From assembly GCA_910586615.1 (NCBI GenBank), contig CAJUJP010000009.1, forward strand, positions 1-64,000: DNA of 64,000 bases, read 5' to 3'. The notes below the pieces were generated by a model. The model was not told where the DNA came from, made no database searches, and was given only the letters and a program-made list of their open reading frames with translations. Within the stretch, counting starts at the first letter, position 1. Every line of letters starts with the position of its first letter. This document shows, piece after piece, positions 61,093-64,000 of the stretch. Source of the DNA: an uncultured Lachnospiraceae bacterium. GTDB taxonomy: Bacteria > Bacillota > Clostridia > Lachnospirales > Lachnospiraceae. A program made the position numbers and the translations under genes.

Positions 61093-62280
61093 TTATACAA
61101 TTTCTTTGAATTGCGATCCTGCAGACGAACGCTCTTTACTCATATTCTGCTCTTTATCTCCTTCCGCCCTCTGACAATGTCTCAAAATATACTCCTTCCT
61201 GAACACATTAATCAAAAGCGAATATATATATCCTATTATAACAGAGGCAATAAACAAAGTAACAAAAGAAATCCAAGGATAATAACTGTTGCAATACTGT
61301 ATAGCCGGCGAGTATGAAACAATAGATTGAATCAATACCAAATGTATTATATAAATACCATACTCATATTTAGCAAGCCACAAAAAAACATTATATATTA
61401 AATTCTTTTGTGGCAGTTTTAACATCGAAAAACAATATACCATAAGTGCAATGCATAATCCTACTGCTGAATGCCATGTGACCCCGCTGACATTATCAGT
61501 ATGTATACCATTTCGCAGACCAGAAACACAAACGATATACAGCAATATGAAAACAGTCATGATCCCCAGTATGTAAAATCCACCCCATATTTTACGCTTG
61601 TCCTGCCTCCTGCAGACCAGCTGTGCGATAAACATTCCCAACACAAAGTTGTCAATTACCGTAGGGAGCAGCTGCCGGCTAAGCCAGAATGCTACACCCC
61701 CCCCCACATAAATCGGCAGTATATAATGTAACAATACATATTTGCACGCTACCGTAAACAATATTGCAATACCGCAGAAAATAACGTGAAATTTCTCACA
61801 CAGCTTATAAAGCGGAATGGCAATAACATAAAACTGCACCATAACAGCCATAGTCCACAAAACACCGTTAATTGTTCCTGCCGTTCCAGGGCGGATATTG
61901 TGTATAAATATTAGATGCAGCAAAATATCCTCTAGTCCCTGCCTTGATAAATAAACAGCCGCATTTGAAAGAAACAGCAAGAACAAAATCGAGATATAAT
62001 ACTCCGGCATAATCCTGACTGCACGCCGCTTCAAAAAGTTGATAAACTTTATCCCTCCTGTCTGCTCCATCCCTTTCAGTGAAAAATAAATTCCAAATCC
62101 ACTTATGACAAAAAACGCAGTTACACCTATTTCCCCTCCCAACATTATAAAAGTTCTCAACATGTTATTTTTTATTTCTGTCTGCCCTGACAGCACCCAA
62201 ATATGATATACTACTACAATGCATAATGCAAACGCTCTGCAAATATCAACATTTTTATTTCTGACATTTTTATCCATCAC
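61093..62280 (-). CDS. Membrane O-acyltransferase (acyltransferase-3) with an in-frame 9-G tract; phase ON
   Basis: A 395-residue acyltransferase with ten or so helices, opening with NVDICRAFALCIVVVYHIW and FFVISGFGIYFSLKG. A run of nine G codes for three glycines in YVGGGVAFW at about residue 195. Loss or gain of one base would truncate it at mid-length. It adds acyl, usually acetyl, groups to surface glycans. The start may be the second of two adjacent ATGs. Confidence 0.85.
   Translation of the reverse strand: MMDKNVRNKNVDICRAFALCIVVVYHIWVLSGQTEIKNNMLRTFIMLGGEIGVTAFFVISGFGIYFSLKGMEQTGGIKFINFLKRRAVRIMPEYYISILFLLFLSNAAVYLSRQGLEDILLHLIFIHNIRPGTAGTINGVLWTMAVMVQFYVIAIPLYKLCEKFHVIFCGIAILFTVACKYVLLHYILPIYVGGGVAFWLSRQLLPTVIDNFVLGMFIAQLVCRRQDKRKIWGGFYILGIMTVFILLYIVCVSGLRNGIHTDNVSGVTWHSAVGLCIALMVYCFSMLKLPQKNLIYNVFLWLAKYEYGIYIIHLVLIQSIVSYSPAIQYCNSYYPWISFVTLFIASVIIGYIYSLLINVFRKEYILRHCQRAEGDKEQNMSKERSSAGSQFKEIV
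61697..61705. repeat. Poly-G/C tract, 9 bases
   Basis: Nine C on the plus strand, inside the acyltransferase gene; the frame is intact at this length. Confidence 0.9.
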
Positions 62281-62337
62281 TTTTCCTCATGATTTCCTAT
62301 ATATTTCGTTACATGTGCATCATACATATCAACACAA

Positions 62338-63432
62338 TCAAATGATCCACTTTCTCAAAAACGGAATCTTACCTATAACATAAGTAAAGCCAAGTGCACA
62401 AATAAATACCAATACTGTGATAACCGGTACAGAAAAAATACTGCTGAATGAAAAAGTACTAATTCCGTTTCTCCATAATTCAAATACAACAAACATGTGG
62501 CATGCATATATCCCTAATGTGTAATTGGCTATTATATCTGCCGCCTTATAACACTGATCCAAATTATATCTGAAAAAAACAAAAACAGCTATGCTCCAAA
62601 AAAACACAAAAACACTGCAATAATTCCAGAAAATCTCTGTTACCGCCCCCAGATGCCTGCTATAAAACACAGTAAGTACTGCGCTAAAAAGAAAACCGGC
62701 AACACCAAGTGCATAACATATCTTTCTCATTTTATCCGGCAGTTCATAGGCATCCAGATAATAGCCCAAAACCAGATATCCGATGTAGCCGCCCACAATA
62801 TTAATCGATAATCTTGAGCTGAAATTACATATAATCTTAAAAGCCTCAACATCTAAATTACATATCACACTATATATCACATTAAAAATAAAATACAAGA
62901 TCAGAAAATATTCTATCTCTTTTTTACTTAAATTATTAATCCACGGCTTTAGTAGAGGTACAATCATATACAAACCGATTATTGTATAAATATACCATAA
63001 ATGCGCTTGTGTTTCTCCCCTGAAAACATTTTGAAATCCTTCACTAATTAACGTCCACAGTGTACCCTCTCCCACATATATTTTCTGTGCTACCGTCAAA
63101 TTATAAATTTGATAACACATTCCCCAAAACAACAGAAATACACATAATTTTAATATATTATGTGCATATATTTTTCTGAAGCTGACCCTTGTTTCCGTTC
63201 TTAAAAACAACACTCCGGATATCATCAAAAATATAGGCACACAAAATCTGGAAAACGCAAGATAAGCCGTCAGTACAATCCATCTTTTGCTTTCAATATT
63301 GCCATACCAGTTATTCGCTGCAACATGGCATAATATAACACCAATGCACGCAAATACCCTTAAGTTAACAATATAATTTATCTTCTGCTTCATATGTGTA
63401 CTGCTGTTGACCATTTCAATGCGTTCTCCCAT
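62338..63432 (-). CDS. Membrane O-acyltransferase (acyltransferase-3), stable
   Basis: A 364-residue acyltransferase with about ten helices: INYIVNLRVFACIGVILCHV and RFCVPIFLMISGVLFL are the family landmarks. The pattern resembles the WecH/OafA group. No homopolymer tract is present, unlike its two relatives nearby. The start may be ATG 63414, which has GGGAG upstream. Confidence 0.85.
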   Translation of the reverse strand: MGERIEMVNSSTHMKQKINYIVNLRVFACIGVILCHVAANNWYGNIESKRWIVLTAYLAFSRFCVPIFLMISGVLFLRTETRVSFRKIYAHNILKLCVFLLFWGMCYQIYNLTVAQKIYVGEGTLWTLISEGFQNVFRGETQAHLWYIYTIIGLYMIVPLLKPWINNLSKKEIEYFLILYFIFNVIYSVICNLDVEAFKIICNFSSRLSINIVGGYIGYLVLGYYLDAYELPDKMRKICYALGVAGFLFSAVLTVFYSRHLGAVTEIFWNYCSVFVFFWSIAVFVFFRYNLDQCYKAADIIANYTLGIYACHMFVVFELWRNGISTFSFSSIFSVPVITVLVFICALGFTYVIGKIPFLRKWII

Positions 63433-63467
63433 TTTTCGCGCCTTCTATTATTCATTTTTTCTTTTAT

Positions 63468-64000
63468 TCAACCCGCTCTCTTCCCGAAATGTCCTTTAAT
63501 TCTTCTGAGTAGAATATATAATCTGGGATGGTTATTCTGCAAATACCGTTTGAACTTATAATATTCATCCGCCTGCTCACATACGTTCGTCTCCACATTT
63601 CCATCTGAACATATCGAACCATCCTGCCTCTGCCATGAATCAACCTTATATCCCTCAAAAATCAAAACATAGTCTGCATCGGGATATTCAACTTCTATAT
63701 CTCCAAATCCTGCATAAAGTTTTTTATACCTGCTGCCCATCTCCATGATGTCCGGAATCCGGACCTTATCTATCATTTTTCTATAACTTTCCAATGGTGA
63801 TCTGTCTTTGACAAGTCCCTTCACAATATCCAGAAAACTATCTTTCAAATGTTCCAATGGAATCGTCCAGCCGCATTGCATCTCCCTTACACGTCTGCCC
63901 AATGCTCCCACGTCTGTAACAATTACCGGAATACCATTCATAACAGCTTCTGTCAATGTATAAGAATATGTCTCCGGCCAAATTGACAAAATGCAAATCA
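63468..64000 (-). CDS. Glycosyltransferase, GT4-like (C-terminal part; N-terminus off window)
   Basis: The frame stays open to the window edge (codons before 63989 read I-C-I). It shows the GT-B C-terminal motif IWPETYSYTLTEAVMNGIPV followed by VTDVGALGRRV, where the conserved Glu of the E-x7-E motif binds the sugar nucleotide. The tail (RYLQNNHPRLYILLRRIKGHF) is basic. It probably builds part of the polysaccharide backbone of this locus. Confidence 0.82.
   Translation of the reverse strand, partial: ICILSIWPETYSYTLTEAVMNGIPVIVTDVGALGRRVREMQCGWTIPLEHLKDSFLDIVKGLVKDRSPLESYRKMIDKVRIPDIMEMGSRYKKLYAGFGDIEVEYPDADYVLIFEGYKVDSWQRQDGSICSDGNVETNVCEQADEYYKFKRYLQNNHPRLYILLRRIKGHFGKRAG

Noticed and set aside
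1..64000. CRISPR arrays, tRNA and rRNA genes, complete prophage
   Set aside because: I looked for regularly spaced repeats, tRNA-like cloverleafs and phage structural genes and saw none.

Overview
The window looks like a chromosomal segment of a motile, endospore-forming member of the Clostridia, most like Lachnospiraceae. The pointers are an alpha/beta small acid-soluble spore protein, a flagellin gene behind a sigma-D-type promoter, a methyl-accepting chemotaxis protein, an HPr-like protein, the trigger factor-ClpP-ClpX-Lon-EngB order, and strong AGGAGG ribosome binding sites. Genus cannot be fixed from the sequence. Most genes lie on the minus strand.

Layout. 1-2855: a BlaI/BlaR1-type repressor/membrane-peptidase pair (the latter cut by the window edge), and a truncated dihydrofolate-reductase-family gene that marks an old junction. 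2923-8561: a complete branched-chain amino-acid ABC operon (livK-H-M-G-F) with a strong promoter, a leader terminator, two copies of an intercistronic double hairpin and an 89-bp tandem repeat. 8572-18243: a GH13 enzyme, endonuclease IV, a DinG-type helicase with an N-terminal nuclease-like domain, an HPr-like protein lacking the phosphorylatable histidine, and a two-gene radical-SAM DNA-repair operon behind a promoter flanked by two LexA-type boxes; then asnA. 18367-29884: a PAS protein, a flagellin with an internal metallopeptidase (flagellinolysin), a thioesterase, a cobalamin riboswitch driving a DUF4430 protein and an ECF S-component, an EEP-family and an MBL-fold hydrolase, a chemoreceptor, an AraC regulator and a CPBP protease. 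29975-47514: a methionine-synthase-activation-like domain fused to a HAD phosphatase, HdeD- and VanZ-like membrane proteins, a VanH-like dehydrogenase, an AI-2E-family exporter, the EngB/Lon/ClpX/ClpP/trigger-factor protein-quality block, a fused permease-ATPase ABC transporter, a spore protein, a DJ-1 protein, and a CYTH phosphatase behind a structured leader. 47627-50290: MalQ, a heptad-repeat coiled-coil protein and a small membrane protein.

50394-64000 is the accessory region: an ATP-grasp pseudogene, an IS66 remnant, then a surface-polymer locus. It encodes an opine-dehydrogenase-family enzyme, an ornithine-cyclodeaminase-family enzyme, a nucleotidyltransferase fused to a CobD/HisC-like PLP enzyme, a signal peptidase, a YidC-like insertase fused to a TagF-like glycerophosphotransferase, an LTA-synthase-like phosphotransferase, two membrane O-acyltransferases and a glycosyltransferase (cut by the edge). 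Three of these genes contain poly-G tracts of 11, 10 and 9 bases inside their coding frames. The 9-G gene is in frame, whereas the 11-G and 10-G genes are out of frame and would be restored by 9 or 12. I infer a phase-variable system that activates, polymerises and decorates a phosphodiester-linked cell-surface polymer. This locus is the best candidate for an undescribed system here.

Limits: all family assignments come from reading motifs; no database, structure or covariance search was run. Homopolymer lengths in particular depend on sequencing accuracy.
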